The translations under genes were made by a program, and so were the position numbers. Positions 25,216 to 34,378 of a stretch of DNA of 64,000 nucleotides are shown in pieces. The notes beneath the pieces are model-generated. The model did not search any database. It was not told the DNA's origin and saw only the letters and a program-made list of their open reading frames with translations. The DNA is from Candidatus Omnitrophota bacterium. GTDB taxonomy: Bacteria; Omnitrophota; Gorgyraeia; Gygaellales; Profunditerraquicolaceae. Numbering within the stretch: position 1 is the first letter of the stretch; each line of letters opens with the position of its first letter. Location: contig JAUYDL010000018.1 of NCBI GenBank assembly GCA_030691865.1, forward strand, positions 11,320-75,319, given 5' to 3'.

Positions 25216-26424
25216 ATGACAAAATACATTGTATTGGTTGGTGATGGTATGGCAGATTACCCTATCGAAGGGTTGGGCATGCGCACACCCTTAGAGGCAG
25301 CCCGCACGCCGAACATGGATTTTATTGCTAAAAATGGGTGTCTGGGACAGGCCAAAACCATTCCGGATAAAATGACTCCGGCATCTGATGTAGCTAATCT
25401 TTCAATTCTGGGGTATGACCCAAAAAAATATTATTCAGGAAGAGGGCCTTTAGAAGCTGCCAACCTGGGTATTGAATTGGAAGATGACGATGTTGCTTTT
25501 CGCTGCAACTTAATTACCGCTGAAGGTGATACTTTACTTGATTACAGTGCCGGGCATATTAAATCTACGGAAGCGGAAAAGTTACTTAAATTTATTGATC
25601 AAAAATTAGGAAGTAATAAATTGCGCTTTTTCTCTGGGGTAAGCTACCGGCATTTGCTTCTGGTTAAGCGCGGCGCAGAGTTAAAACTGCAAAATTTGAA
25701 ATGCTGGGCTCCGCATGATATTACTGGCCTGAGTATTAATCGGCACTTACCTAAAGGGGATAACGCGGATATAATTATTAAACTTATGCTGGATTCTAAA
25801 GAAATTCTGTGGAGCCATGAAATTAATCAAGTCCGGCTGGAATTAAAAGAAAACCCGGCAAATATGATCTGGCTTTGGGGGCAGGGTGTAAAACCAAGTA
25901 TGCCTAAATTTATGGATAAATTCGGTTTATCCGGAAGCGTAATTTCAGCGGTTGACTTGATTAAAGGGCTAGGACGCATTTTGGGCCTAGAGGTAATTAA
26001 TGTTCCCGGGGCAACCGGTTATTATGATACTGATTATGAAGGCAAGGCCAAGGCAGCAATTAAGTCTTTAAAGAAAAACGATTTTGTCTTTGTGCATGTT
26101 GAGGCTCCGGATGAAGCCGGGCATAACGGTGATTTACGCCAAAAGCTTACTGCCATTGAGCGTTTTGATCAATTAGTGGTCGGCTCCTTTCTGGAATATT
26201 GTAAAGGTAAGGATGATTTCCGGATTATGGTTTTACCGGATCATGCCACTCCACTGACTTTAAAAACGCATACAGCAGAAGCCATTCCCTTTGCGATTTA
26301 CGGAAAGGATATACCAAAAGGAGAATTTCTTAATTACAGCGAAAAAGAAGCACAAAAATCGCAACTTTATTTTGAGAATGGTTATCAACTTATGGAATAT
26401 TTTATCTTAAACACCCGGCGCTAA
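25216..26424 (+). CDS. apgM: ApgM-type cofactor-independent phosphoglycerate mutase / proposed homoserine kinase
   Basis: A 402-residue alkaline-phosphatase superfamily protein: IVLVGDGMADYPIE at the N-terminus, the catalytic-serine region PASDVANLSILGYDP, and HVEAPDEAGHNGD and LPDHATP metal sites. The family interconverts 2- and 3-phosphoglycerate, but a subgroup was proposed as homoserine kinase where thrB is missing. Placement between hom-thrC and lysC favours that reading (inference). The last residues NTRR and the stop are encoded by a nested-hairpin repeat. Confidence 0.88.
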   Translation: MTKYIVLVGDGMADYPIEGLGMRTPLEAARTPNMDFIAKNGCLGQAKTIPDKMTPASDVANLSILGYDPKKYYSGRGPLEAANLGIELEDDDVAFRCNLITAEGDTLLDYSAGHIKSTEAEKLLKFIDQKLGSNKLRFFSGVSYRHLLLVKRGAELKLQNLKCWAPHDITGLSINRHLPKGDNADIIIKLMLDSKEILWSHEINQVRLELKENPANMIWLWGQGVKPSMPKFMDKFGLSGSVISAVDLIKGLGRILGLEVINVPGATGYYDTDYEGKAKAAIKSLKKNDFVFVHVEAPDEAGHNGDLRQKLTAIERFDQLVVGSFLEYCKGKDDFRIMVLPDHATPLTLKTHTAEAIPFAIYGKDIPKGEFLNYSEKEAQKSQLYFENGYQLMEYFILNTRR

Positions 26425-26508
26425 TTGGCACCCCACGCTAAGCTGAATTGCGTGGGTATCCGTCAGGTGACGGAGAATTGCGCCGGTGTTGTCTAGGTAG
26501 ACAAGGAG
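26411..26508 (+). repeat. Nested-hairpin element with terminal Shine-Dalgarno (copy B)
   Basis: Nearly identical to the copy at 19074. The outer stem is ACACCCGGCGC (26411-26421) with GCGCCGGTGT (26480-26489). The inner stem has one changed base at its end (GCGTGGGTA), followed by TCCGTCAGGTGACGGA. The last stem is TTGTCTA/TAGACAA (26489-26495/26498-26504) with loop GG, differing from copy A by paired changes that keep the helix. AAGGAG follows, 9 bases before the lysC ATG. The TAA stop of the upstream gene is in the element. Confidence 0.88.
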
Positions 26509-26516
26509 AGTACAGA

Positions 26517-27740
26517 ATGCCTAAAGGTTTAGTAGTGCAAAAATACGGCGGCTCCTCCGTCGCTAATGTCGAGTGTATTCAAAGAGTAGCGCAAAGGGTG
26601 GTTGGGTATAGTAAAAAGGGCTATGATTTGGTAGTGGTTGTTTCGGCTTTAGGAGATACTACCGATGAATTAATCAAACTGGCTGATAAAATTAATCCTA
26701 ATCCTTCAGAGCGGGAAATGGATATGCTGCTTTCTACCGGAGAGCAGATCTCGGTTGCGCTTTTGGCGATGGCTATTCATAAGTTAGGATCTGAAGCTAT
26801 TTCATTTACCGGCGCCCAAGTCGGAATTATTACTGATAGCAGCCATACCCGGGCTAGAATTATCAAAATAAACGTAGATAAAATTAAAGAGGAATTAAAA
26901 AAAGGCAGGATCGTGATCGTGGCAGGTTTTCAGGGAGTAACCTTAAATCAGGATATTACCACTTTAGGCAGGGGCGGCTCAGATTTAACCGCGGTAGCTT
27001 TAGCTAAAGAACTCCAAGCAAATTCCTGTGAGATTTACACGGATGTCATGGGTATTTATACTACTGACCCGCGCATTGAACCCAATGCTAAAAAAATTAA
27101 AGAGATTACTTATGACGAAATGCTTGAGATGGCTTCTTTGGGGGCTCAAGTAATGCAACCGCGTTCTATCGAGGTAGCTAAAAAATTTAATGTTCCTTTG
27201 CATGTGCGTTCTTCATTTAATACCAAAAGCGGAACCATGATTATTAAGGAGGTTAAAAAGATGGAAGATGTCCTGGTCAGTGGGGTGACTTTAAATAAAA
27301 ATGAAGCAAAAATTACTCTTTGCGGGGTTCCGGATAAACCCGGAGTAGCGGTAAAATTATTTAAAGATCTGGCGACCTGCGGAGTAAGTGTGGATATGAT
27401 CGTACAAAACGTAAGCCATACCCGCTGGACAGATATATCTTTTACAATTGCTAAAGCCGACTGCGCCAAAGCCACCAGGATTACTAAAATGGCAGCTAAA
27501 AAAATCGGCGCCGGCGAAGTTTTGCTTGACGAAGATATCGCCCGTGTCTCGATTGTCGGGGTAGGCATGAGATCTCATCATGGCGTTGCGGCAAAAATGT
27601 TCGGGATCTTGGCGGACAATAAAATTAATATTGAAATGATCTCTACTTCGGACATCAGTATTTCATGTATTATCAAGAAGAAAGACGCTGAAATAGCAGT
27701 AAGAAAATTACACGCTGATTTCGGGCTAAATAAGGGGTAA
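26517..27740 (+). CDS. lysC: Aspartate kinase
   Basis: Phosphorylates aspartate at the head of lysine, threonine and methionine synthesis. N-terminal [11 protein letters not shown], then [29 protein letters not shown] and [15 protein letters not shown] are diagnostic; two C-terminal ACT domains follow (about residues 265-407). The ATG at 26517 is chosen because AAGGAG of the repeat sits in front; an earlier in-frame ATG at 26448 would translate the repeat. 407 residues, typical. Confidence 0.97.
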   Translation: MPKGLVVQKYGGSSVANVECIQRVAQRVVGYSKKGYDLVVVVSALGDTTDELIKLADKINPNPSEREMDMLLSTGEQISVALLAMAIHKLGSEAISFTGAQVGIITDSSHTRARIIKINVDKIKEELKKGRIVIVAGFQGVTLNQDITTLGRGGSDLTAVALAKELQANSCEIYTDVMGIYTTDPRIEPNAKKIKEITYDEMLEMASLGAQVMQPRSIEVAKKFNVPLHVRSSFNTKSGTMIIKEVKKMEDVLVSGVTLNKNEAKITLCGVPDKPGVAVKLFKDLATCGVSVDMIVQNVSHTRWTDISFTIAKADCAKATRITKMAAKKIGAGEVLLDEDIARVSIVGVGMRSHHGVAAKMFGILADNKINIEMISTSDISISCIIKKKDAEIAVRKLHADFGLNKG

Positions 27741-27743
27741 CTT

Positions 27744-29309
27744 ATGACAACGGTAAAATTATACGATACCACATTACGGGACGGCTCACAGGCAGAAGGA
27801 ATATCTTATTCGGTAATGGATAAAATCCGCATTGCTGAAGAGCTGGATAAGATCGGCATACATTTTATTGAGGGCGGCTGGCCAGGTTCGAATCCTAAGG
27901 ACCGGGAATTCTTTGAAAAAATAAGCCAGTCTAAGCTCAAAAATTCTAAGATCGCTGCTTTTAGCATGACCCGCAGGCCAAATATTCCCGCTAGCCAGGA
28001 TAGTAATTTATTGGCCCTGCTAAAATCTAAAGCCCAAGTGATTACCATCGTCGGTAAAACCTGGGATTTTCATGTGGTTGAGGTTTTAAAAACTACGCTG
28101 GATGAAAATCTGGCGATGATTTTTGACAGTATTAATTTTCTAGTTAAAAAGGGGTTCTTAGTATTTTATGACGCGGAGCATTTTTTTGATGCATACCGCG
28201 CCAATAAAGATTACGCCTTAAAAACTTTAATCGCGGCGCAAACTGCCGGCTGTTGCGCAGTTTGTCTTTGTGATACTAACGGTGGGTCTTTAACCAGCCA
28301 GATAAGTTCTACCATTAAAGAGATTAAAGAAAAAATTAAGGTCGATTTAGGAATTCATTGCCATAATGACGCCGGAGTGGCTATTGCTAATTCCCTGGCA
28401 GCTGTAGAGGCCGGAGCAAACATGGTTCAAGGGACGATTAATGGATACGGGGAACGCTGCGGAAATGCAGACCTAATTGCGATTATTGCGAATTTAAAAA
28501 TTAAGTTAAAAATCGACTGTATTCCGGATGCGCAGTTAAAACAGCTAACGCATCTTTCACATTTTGTTAGTGAAATCAGCAATATGCGGCTAAAGAATGA
28601 GCAGCCTTTTGTGGGTGATTCAGCATTCGCGCATAAGGGCGGGATGCATATTAATGCCATTATGAAAAACCCCTTAACTTATGAGCATCTGGATCCCCAT
28701 TTAGTCGGAAACAGGCGCCGAATCCTAGTTTCCGAGTTAGGGGGTAAAACCGGAATCTTATTAAGGGCCAAAGAACTAAACTATGACCTAACCAAGACGG
28801 ATCCGCAAACAAAAAAAATCCTGGAATTAGTGCAAGCCTTGGAACATAAAGGTTTTCAATTTGAAGCTGCTGAGGCGTCTTTTCAAATATTAATGCAAAG
28901 ATCTTTAAAGAAATTTAAAAAATTCTTCGAATTGGAGGGGTTTAGAGTAGTTATAGAAAAAGGTCAAAACAAGAAGATTACCTCTGAAGCCATCATCAAG
29001 TTAAAGGTCAGCGGGGTTAAAGTGCATACTGCTGCCGAAGGAGATGGCCCGATAAACGCATTAGATAATGCCCTGCGCAAGGCGCTGGCGGATTTTTATC
29101 CGACTTTAGCCAAAATGCATCTGTCCGATTTTAAAGTGCGCGTTTTGGATGAAAAAGCAGGCACTGCCGCCCGGGTGCGCGTATTAATCCAATCACAGGA
29201 TGAAAAAGACATCTGGAATACAATCGGAGTCCATGAAAATATTATTGAGGCCAGTTGGCAGGCTCTGGTTGACAGTGTTGAGTATAAGCTCCTAAAGGAT
29301 AAGCAGTAA
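27744..29309 (+). CDS. cimA: (R)-citramalate synthase
   Basis: CimA condenses acetyl-CoA with pyruvate, the first step of the threonine-independent isoleucine route. The HMGL-like TIM barrel begins VKLYDTTLRDGSQAEGISYS, with GGWPGSNPKD, CDTNGG and HCHNDAGVA(I)ANS, and a C-terminal regulatory LeuA dimer domain (GDGPINALDNALRKAL). The GWPGSNPKD motif and 521-residue length separate it from LeuA. It starts 3 bases after lysC. Confidence 0.95.
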   Translation: MTTVKLYDTTLRDGSQAEGISYSVMDKIRIAEELDKIGIHFIEGGWPGSNPKDREFFEKISQSKLKNSKIAAFSMTRRPNIPASQDSNLLALLKSKAQVITIVGKTWDFHVVEVLKTTLDENLAMIFDSINFLVKKGFLVFYDAEHFFDAYRANKDYALKTLIAAQTAGCCAVCLCDTNGGSLTSQISSTIKEIKEKIKVDLGIHCHNDAGVAIANSLAAVEAGANMVQGTINGYGERCGNADLIAIIANLKIKLKIDCIPDAQLKQLTHLSHFVSEISNMRLKNEQPFVGDSAFAHKGGMHINAIMKNPLTYEHLDPHLVGNRRRILVSELGGKTGILLRAKELNYDLTKTDPQTKKILELVQALEHKGFQFEAAEASFQILMQRSLKKFKKFFELEGFRVVIEKGQNKKITSEAIIKLKVSGVKVHTAAEGDGPINALDNALRKALADFYPTLAKMHLSDFKVRVLDEKAGTAARVRVLIQSQDEKDIWNTIGVHENIIEASWQALVDSVEYKLLKDKQ

Positions 29310-32014
29310 TGAGCGAAGAGCTTGGTAAGCAGTATAACCCCAAAGATACCGAAACCAAGTGGTATAAAATTTGGGAACAAAATAATCTTTTTTCCGCCAA
29401 ACCATCTCCGGATAAATTACCCTATTGTATAGTTATTCCGCCGCCTAATGTTACCGGAATCCTACACATGGGGCATGCCTTAAACAACACTATTCAAGAT
29501 ATATTAATCCGTTACAAAAAAATGAAGGGTTTTGCGGCTCTGTGGATGCCGGGTACGGATCATGCCGGAATAGCCACGCAAAATGTGGTAGAAAAAGCTT
29601 TAGCTAAAGAAGGGCTAAGACGGCAAGATTTAGGCCGGGAAAAATTCCTGGACAGAGTCTGGGAATGGAAACAACTCTACGGGGCAACCATAATTACACA
29701 GCTTAAAAAACTCGGTTGCGCCTGCGATTGGTCCCGCGAGCGCTTTACTATGGATGAAGCGTATTCTCGATCTGTGAGAGCAGCTTTTGTTGTGCTTTGG
29801 GAGAAAGGGCTTATCTATCAGGGGGATAAGGTTATTAACTGGTGTCCGCGCTGCCAGACCGCGCTCTCTGACGAAGAAGCTCCGCATCAAGAAATTTTAG
29901 GTAAACTTTTCTACTTGAAGTATCCGTTTAAAGATAATTTAAACGATTCCATTATTGTTGCTACTACTCGTCCAGAGACTATGCTTGGTGATACAGCGGT
30001 TGCCGTCAATCCAAAAGACAAACGTTATAAGAAACTTATTGGCACAACGCTTATTCTGCCGCTTTTGAATCGGGAAATTAAGATAATTTCCGATGCTTCA
30101 GTAGATATGGAATTTGGAACAGGAGCGGTCAAGATTACACCTGCGCATGACCCCAATGATTATCTAACCGGAAAAAAACATAAGCTTGAGTTTATTAATG
30201 TTATGCATCCTGATGGCAGAATGAACGAAAATGCCGGCAATTATTCAGGAATGGATAGATTTACAGCGCGGAGTCATATTTTACAGGATTTATCGGATAG
30301 GGGGTATCTAGTTAAGGAAGAACTACATAAACTTTCAGCCGGTCACTGCTATCGTTGCCACACTATTATAGAACCATACTTGTCTCGCCAATGGTTTGTC
30401 AAGATGGAACCGTTGGCAAAACCGGCTATTGAAGCAGTCAAAAATGGCAAGATCACTTTTCATCCTGCGCGTTGGACCAAGGTTTATTTGAACTGGATGG
30501 AAAACATTCAGGATTGGTGCATCTCCCGTCAGATCTGGTGGGGACACCGTATCCCTGTCTATTATTGTAAGGAATGCCAGACAGGGAAATCCCAAATCCT
30601 AAATCCTAAATCCCAAACAAATCCAAAATCCAAAATCCAAAATCCAAAAATAGAAAACGGAGTAATCGTATCTCGTACTAATCCTGACAAATGCCCCATT
30701 TGCGGTTCAATGGATATTTATCAGGATGAAGATGTGCTCGATACCTGGTTTTCCAGCTGGCTTTGGCCATTTGCTACCTTCGAACAAAAAGCTGATTTAG
30801 ATTATTTTTATCCTACTTCAACTCTGGTTACTGCTCCGGAGATTATCTTCTTTTGGGTAGCGCGCATGATTATGGCGGGGTTTGAATTTAAACAGCAGAT
30901 CCCGTTTAAGGATGTCTATATCCACGGCACAGTGCGCGACAGCCAAGGAAAAAAGATGTCTAAGTCTTTAGGCAATGCGCTTGACCCCCTGGAGATCATC
31001 GCTGAGTATGGGGCAGATGCTTTACGTTTTGGTCTTATCTCGATAACTACCCAAGGTCAGGATATATATTTATCCAAAGAAAGGTTCCAGCAGGGCAGGA
31101 ACTTTGCCAATAAGATCTGGAATGCCTCACGCTTTATTTTAATCAATCTTAAACCTGAAGATGTAAATGTAGATTTGTGCGTTTTCTTTAAACACGAGCA
31201 ACTGGATATTGTTAACCGTTGGATCCTAAGCCGTTTTTATACAACTCTAGAGAAAGTAGATAAAGAATTAGATAGTTTTAAATTCAATGAAGCCGCTAAT
31301 AGCTTATATTCATTTTTCTGGCATGAATTCTGTGATTGGTACCTGGAATTAATTAAACCCCAAATTGGCCAAAAGCAAACCCAGGTAGTGATGTATAAAG
31401 TTTTAGAAAAAACCTTGAGATTAATCCATCCTTTTATGCCTTTTATCTCCGAGGAAATTTGGCAGCGCTTGCCGTGCGCCAAAGATTCAATTATGCAACA
31501 GAACTGGCCGCACCTGCAGAGCGAGCTAATCAATAAGAAGGATGAATTACAGATGGAGTTAGCTTTTGACCTGATTAATACTATAAGAAATATGCGCGCA
31601 GAGCTGGAGATTAATCCTGCCAGCCGTATTAACATCCAATTAACGGTTATTAGTAAGCTCACCCAAAAATCCCTGGAGCTGCTTTCAGGCTACATAAAAA
31701 ATTTGGCCAAAGTTAACAACCTAACTCTGACAGATAAATATATTGCCCAAAATAACCAATACGCAGTTGTTTTTAAGGATCTGCATATTGTAATGCCGCT
31801 TGAAGGAATCGCAGATGTCGTCGAGCAACTTAAGAAAACTAATCTAAAAATTGATAAATTAAAATCCGAGATTAAAATCAAAGAGGCCATGCTGGCAAAT
31901 AAAAATTTTACCACGCGGGCCCCGAAAGAAATTGTAGATGCGGAGAAAAATAAATTAATCGATATGCATGAACAGGCCAAGAAGCTGGAGGCAGTAAAAA
32001 ATGGCTTACGCTAA
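29309..32014 (+). CDS. valS: Valyl-tRNA synthetase
   Basis: A class I synthetase with PPPNVTGILHMGHALN (the HIGH-type motif) and KMSKSLGNALDP (KMSKS). The editing domain has ATTRPETMLGDTAVAVNP, and a C-terminal coiled coil lies at about 835-895. A zinc-ribbon-like pair CKEC...CPIC (about 420-455) is interrupted in frame by a low-complexity segment made of heptamer repeats (30585-30650). Length 901 is normal. The start overlaps cimA by one base and the end overlaps nadC by 14 bases. Confidence 0.97.
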   Translation: MSEELGKQYNPKDTETKWYKIWEQNNLFSAKPSPDKLPYCIVIPPPNVTGILHMGHALNNTIQDILIRYKKMKGFAALWMPGTDHAGIATQNVVEKALAKEGLRRQDLGREKFLDRVWEWKQLYGATIITQLKKLGCACDWSRERFTMDEAYSRSVRAAFVVLWEKGLIYQGDKVINWCPRCQTALSDEEAPHQEILGKLFYLKYPFKDNLNDSIIVATTRPETMLGDTAVAVNPKDKRYKKLIGTTLILPLLNREIKIISDASVDMEFGTGAVKITPAHDPNDYLTGKKHKLEFINVMHPDGRMNENAGNYSGMDRFTARSHILQDLSDRGYLVKEELHKLSAGHCYRCHTIIEPYLSRQWFVKMEPLAKPAIEAVKNGKITFHPARWTKVYLNWMENIQDWCISRQIWWGHRIPVYYCKECQTGKSQILNPKSQTNPKSKIQNPKIENGVIVSRTNPDKCPICGSMDIYQDEDVLDTWFSSWLWPFATFEQKADLDYFYPTSTLVTAPEIIFFWVARMIMAGFEFKQQIPFKDVYIHGTVRDSQGKKMSKSLGNALDPLEIIAEYGADALRFGLISITTQGQDIYLSKERFQQGRNFANKIWNASRFILINLKPEDVNVDLCVFFKHEQLDIVNRWILSRFYTTLEKVDKELDSFKFNEAANSLYSFFWHEFCDWYLELIKPQIGQKQTQVVMYKVLEKTLRLIHPFMPFISEEIWQRLPCAKDSIMQQNWPHLQSELINKKDELQMELAFDLINTIRNMRAELEINPASRINIQLTVISKLTQKSLELLSGYIKNLAKVNNLTLTDKYIAQNNQYAVVFKDLHIVMPLEGIADVVEQLKKTNLKIDKLKSEIKIKEAMLANKNFTTRAPKEIVDAEKNKLIDMHEQAKKLEAVKNGLR
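30585..30650 (+). repeat. In-frame AAATCCA/TAAATCC heptamer repeats inside valS
   Basis: A run of imperfect 7-nt units (CCTAAAT three times, then CCAAAAT three times) encodes a residue stretch rich in N, P, K, S and Q between the two CxxC pairs of ValS (about residues 426-447). The frame is kept. Such heptamer tracts are normally intergenic, so this is an intragenic expansion in an essential gene. Confidence 0.85.
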
Positions 32015-32888
32015 ATATTTCTTATCTGAAACCAAGCCTAAGATTAACCGCCGCCAACTAAAATCAATCATCAAACGCGCCTTGATGGAAGATATTGGCC
32101 GGGGGGATATTACCACGCAACTAACTATACCTAAAAACGTACTAATTAAGGCTAAAATTATCGCCAAAGAAGATTTCCTGCTTTGCGGCATTGATTTAGC
32201 TTGCGATGTATTTAAAACCGTAGACCCTAGTTTAAAATTCAAGCTTCAGATCAAAGAAGGCAGGCAAGTTTTTAATAAGAATACCCTGGCGATTATCTCA
32301 GGAAAGGCGCGCAGCATTCTTACAGCTGAGCGAGTGGCCTTGAATTTATTATCTTTACTTTCCGGGATTGCTACTAAAACATCTAAATTTGTTAAAAAGA
32401 TAGAGCCCTTTAAAACTAAAATCACCGATACGCGTAAAACTATAGCCGGCTTAAGGCTGCTGCAGAAATATGCGGTCAGAATCGGCTCAGGCTATAATCA
32501 CCGGATGCGCCTGGATGAAATGGTCCTGATTAAAGATAACCATTTAAAAATTATGGGAGGCTATTCTGGGCTGCCCAGGGTGCCTAAGGGATGTAAAATT
32601 GAAATCGAAACTCAAAATCTGAAGGAGTTTAAGTACGCTTTGAGTTTTAAGCCGGATATCATTATGTTGGACAACATGAAGATCCGGGATATTCAAGAGG
32701 CGGTGAGAATTAGGAATAATCTTAAATTTAATGGCTCAAGCTGCCTTACTTGGCTAGAGGCAAGCGGAGGTATACATCTGGCTAACGTAAAAAAATACGC
32801 CGCAACCGGAGTTGAAATAATTTCCATAGGAGAGCTAACCGATTCCATAGAATCCGTGGATATCAGTTTAGAGGTTTTACAACTCTAG
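32001..32888 (+). CDS. nadC: Nicotinate-nucleotide pyrophosphorylase (carboxylating)
   Basis: NadC makes nicotinate mononucleotide from quinolinate and PRPP. MEDIGRGDITTQLTIP, ERVALNLLSLLSGIAT, TDTRKTIAGLRLLQKYAVRIG (split here as ITDTRKTIAGLR and LQKYAVRIG) and the C-terminal LEASGGIHLANV and GVEIISIGELT are family hallmarks. Length 295 is typical. The start overlaps valS. It is followed by a 194-base gap holding a promoter-like -10 and a repeat. Confidence 0.96.
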   Translation: MAYAKYFLSETKPKINRRQLKSIIKRALMEDIGRGDITTQLTIPKNVLIKAKIIAKEDFLLCGIDLACDVFKTVDPSLKFKLQIKEGRQVFNKNTLAIISGKARSILTAERVALNLLSLLSGIATKTSKFVKKIEPFKTKITDTRKTIAGLRLLQKYAVRIGSGYNHRMRLDEMVLIKDNHLKIMGGYSGLPRVPKGCKIEIETQNLKEFKYALSFKPDIIMLDNMKIRDIQEAVRIRNNLKFNGSSCLTWLEASGGIHLANVKKYAATGVEIISIGELTDSIESVDISLEVLQL

Positions 32889-32933
32889 CTTGGCAGGCCG
32901 GTTGGAGGTATAATATAAACATATAATTAAAAG

Positions 32934-33079
32934 ACACCCCGCGCTAATAAGGCACCCGGCCCTTAATGGAATTGGGCCGGTATCCGCCTCGTGGATGTAC
33001 CCCGCGCTTATTGGAATTGCGCGGGTGTCCGTCACGTGACGGAGAGAATTGCGCGGGTGTTGTCTAGGTAGACAAGGAG
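32934..33079 (+). repeat. Largest nested-hairpin element (two inner units) with terminal Shine-Dalgarno (copy C)
   Basis: The outer stem ACACCCCGCGC (32934-32944) pairs with GCGCGGGTGT (33051-33060). Its loop contains two further units: CACCCGGCCC/GGGCCGGT with loop TTAATGGAATT, then ACCCCGCGC/GCGCGGGT with loop TTATTGGAATT. Each is followed by a small TCCG-type hairpin, the second being TCCGTCACGTGACGGA. The final stem TTGTCTA/TAGACAA leads into AAGGAG, 4 bases before the ATG of the HEAT protein. A TATAAT at 32909-32914 suggests the whole element is its 5' leader. Confidence 0.88.
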
Positions 33080-33082
33080 CTA

Positions 33083-34378
33083 ATGATGAAGAAGATTTCA
33101 ACTATAATGCTAGCGTTATTTTTTTGTTTGCTATTCTTCTATGCCAGTCTTTTTGCGCTCCGGCAAGTTAATAAGCCCGTAAAACCTCATCCGGATTCTA
33201 AATGCGCTAGGATAGTCGTTTGCTCTAAAGTCCTTGAAGCCTTGGGCAGGATCGGCGACCCCCGCATGAAAGACGTGCTGATCAGCGGTTTTAAAAACAA
33301 AGAGTTCCTCATACGTGCCTCAGCGGCGGAAGCCTTAAGCAGGCTCAGCGACAAGAAAACCATCCCTCTGTTAAAAGAGTCTATAGAAGATGAAAACTAC
33401 ATGATAAGAATCCTGGTTACTAAGGCCCTGCTTAATTTAGGCGAACCAGATATGGAAAATAAGCTGCTTGATTTTTTAAACAGCAATAAGGCGTCGGTAA
33501 GGGCAGCTGTCGTGGAACAATTGGGACAGTTCAAAGATAAGTATTTACCCAGGCTTGCGCAAGTCCTCTCGAATGATAATAGTGATCTCGTAAGATTGAG
33601 GGCCATCCAGCAATTAGGTATTAACAGATTCAATCCAGCTATTCCTCTGATAGAAGAGGCTTTAAAGGACCCTAATCCCCAGATACGTCAAGTTGCTTGT
33701 ATTGCCATGGGTCAGATTGGAGATAACAAGACGTTCCCTTTTGTTATTGAGAGGTTAAGTGATAAGGAGGCTATTGTCCGTGCCGCAGCAAAAGAAGGCG
33801 TGACTATGTTTAAACCAGAGAAAAAAGAATTAGCCAGGGTTAGCGTTGACAAGGGAGAGAAGGAGAATGGGCTTCTTATTTTGCTTAGAAAGGACCTGGA
33901 CAATAAGGATTCCATATTAAGGGTGAGTTCTTTTGTAGGCTTGGCCAATCTTAAAGATGTAACAATACTCCCCCTGCTTTTAAAGGAAGTGGTTTTTCCG
34001 GGAAATACTACTTTTGTTAAAAAGGGTGCTGCCAGGGCCTTGCGTATATTGAAGCCTCATGTTGTTTGCTTACTCGACGAGTTGGCAAAGTCTAATATTA
34101 TCTCTTCGCAAAATCTGGAATTAAACTATAAAGCTGATGGCAAGAACCTGCTTTCGCTGATCATCAATGCCTTGGAAGATGGCGCCAATCCCCTGCATTC
34201 TGACTCCGTGTTTATTCTCGGAGAATTAAAGGATGAAGCGAGCCTCCCTGCATTACGTCGGGCACTCTCTCAGGAAGATCCCGATATTGTGGCTAATGCA
34301 GCCTATGTATTAGGCCTGTTTCAGGATAAAGAAGCAGTCCCCTACCTTATTAATGTTTGTAATAGTTACGGGTTGTAA
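33083..34378 (+). CDS. Secreted HEAT-repeat protein
   Basis: A 431-residue protein with a signal peptide (hydrophobic residues about 6-26, ending FYASLFA). At least eight HEAT/PBS-lyase-type helical repeats of about 31 residues follow, recognisable by ALGRIGDPRMKDVLI, ALSRLSDKKTIPLL, AMGQIGDNKTFPFV and VLGLFQDKEAVPYL. Such alpha solenoids act as protein-binding scaffolds; the partner is unknown. Two adjacent ATG codons (33083, 33086) could serve as start. The stop overlaps uvrB (TAATG). Confidence 0.88.
   Translation: MMKKISTIMLALFFCLLFFYASLFALRQVNKPVKPHPDSKCARIVVCSKVLEALGRIGDPRMKDVLISGFKNKEFLIRASAAEALSRLSDKKTIPLLKESIEDENYMIRILVTKALLNLGEPDMENKLLDFLNSNKASVRAAVVEQLGQFKDKYLPRLAQVLSNDNSDLVRLRAIQQLGINRFNPAIPLIEEALKDPNPQIRQVACIAMGQIGDNKTFPFVIERLSDKEAIVRAAAKEGVTMFKPEKKELARVSVDKGEKENGLLILLRKDLDNKDSILRVSSFVGLANLKDVTILPLLLKEVVFPGNTTFVKKGAARALRILKPHVVCLLDELAKSNIISSQNLELNYKADGKNLLSLIINALEDGANPLHSDSVFILGELKDEASLPALRRALSQEDPDIVANAAYVLGLFQDKEAVPYLINVCNSYGL

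Noticed and set aside
26411..26508. Nested hairpins as intrinsic terminators
   Set aside because: No T run follows; a ribosome-binding site and start codon follow instead.
30585..30650. Heptamer tract in valS as a CRISPR array
   Set aside because: Units are 7 nt without spacers and are translated as part of ValRS.
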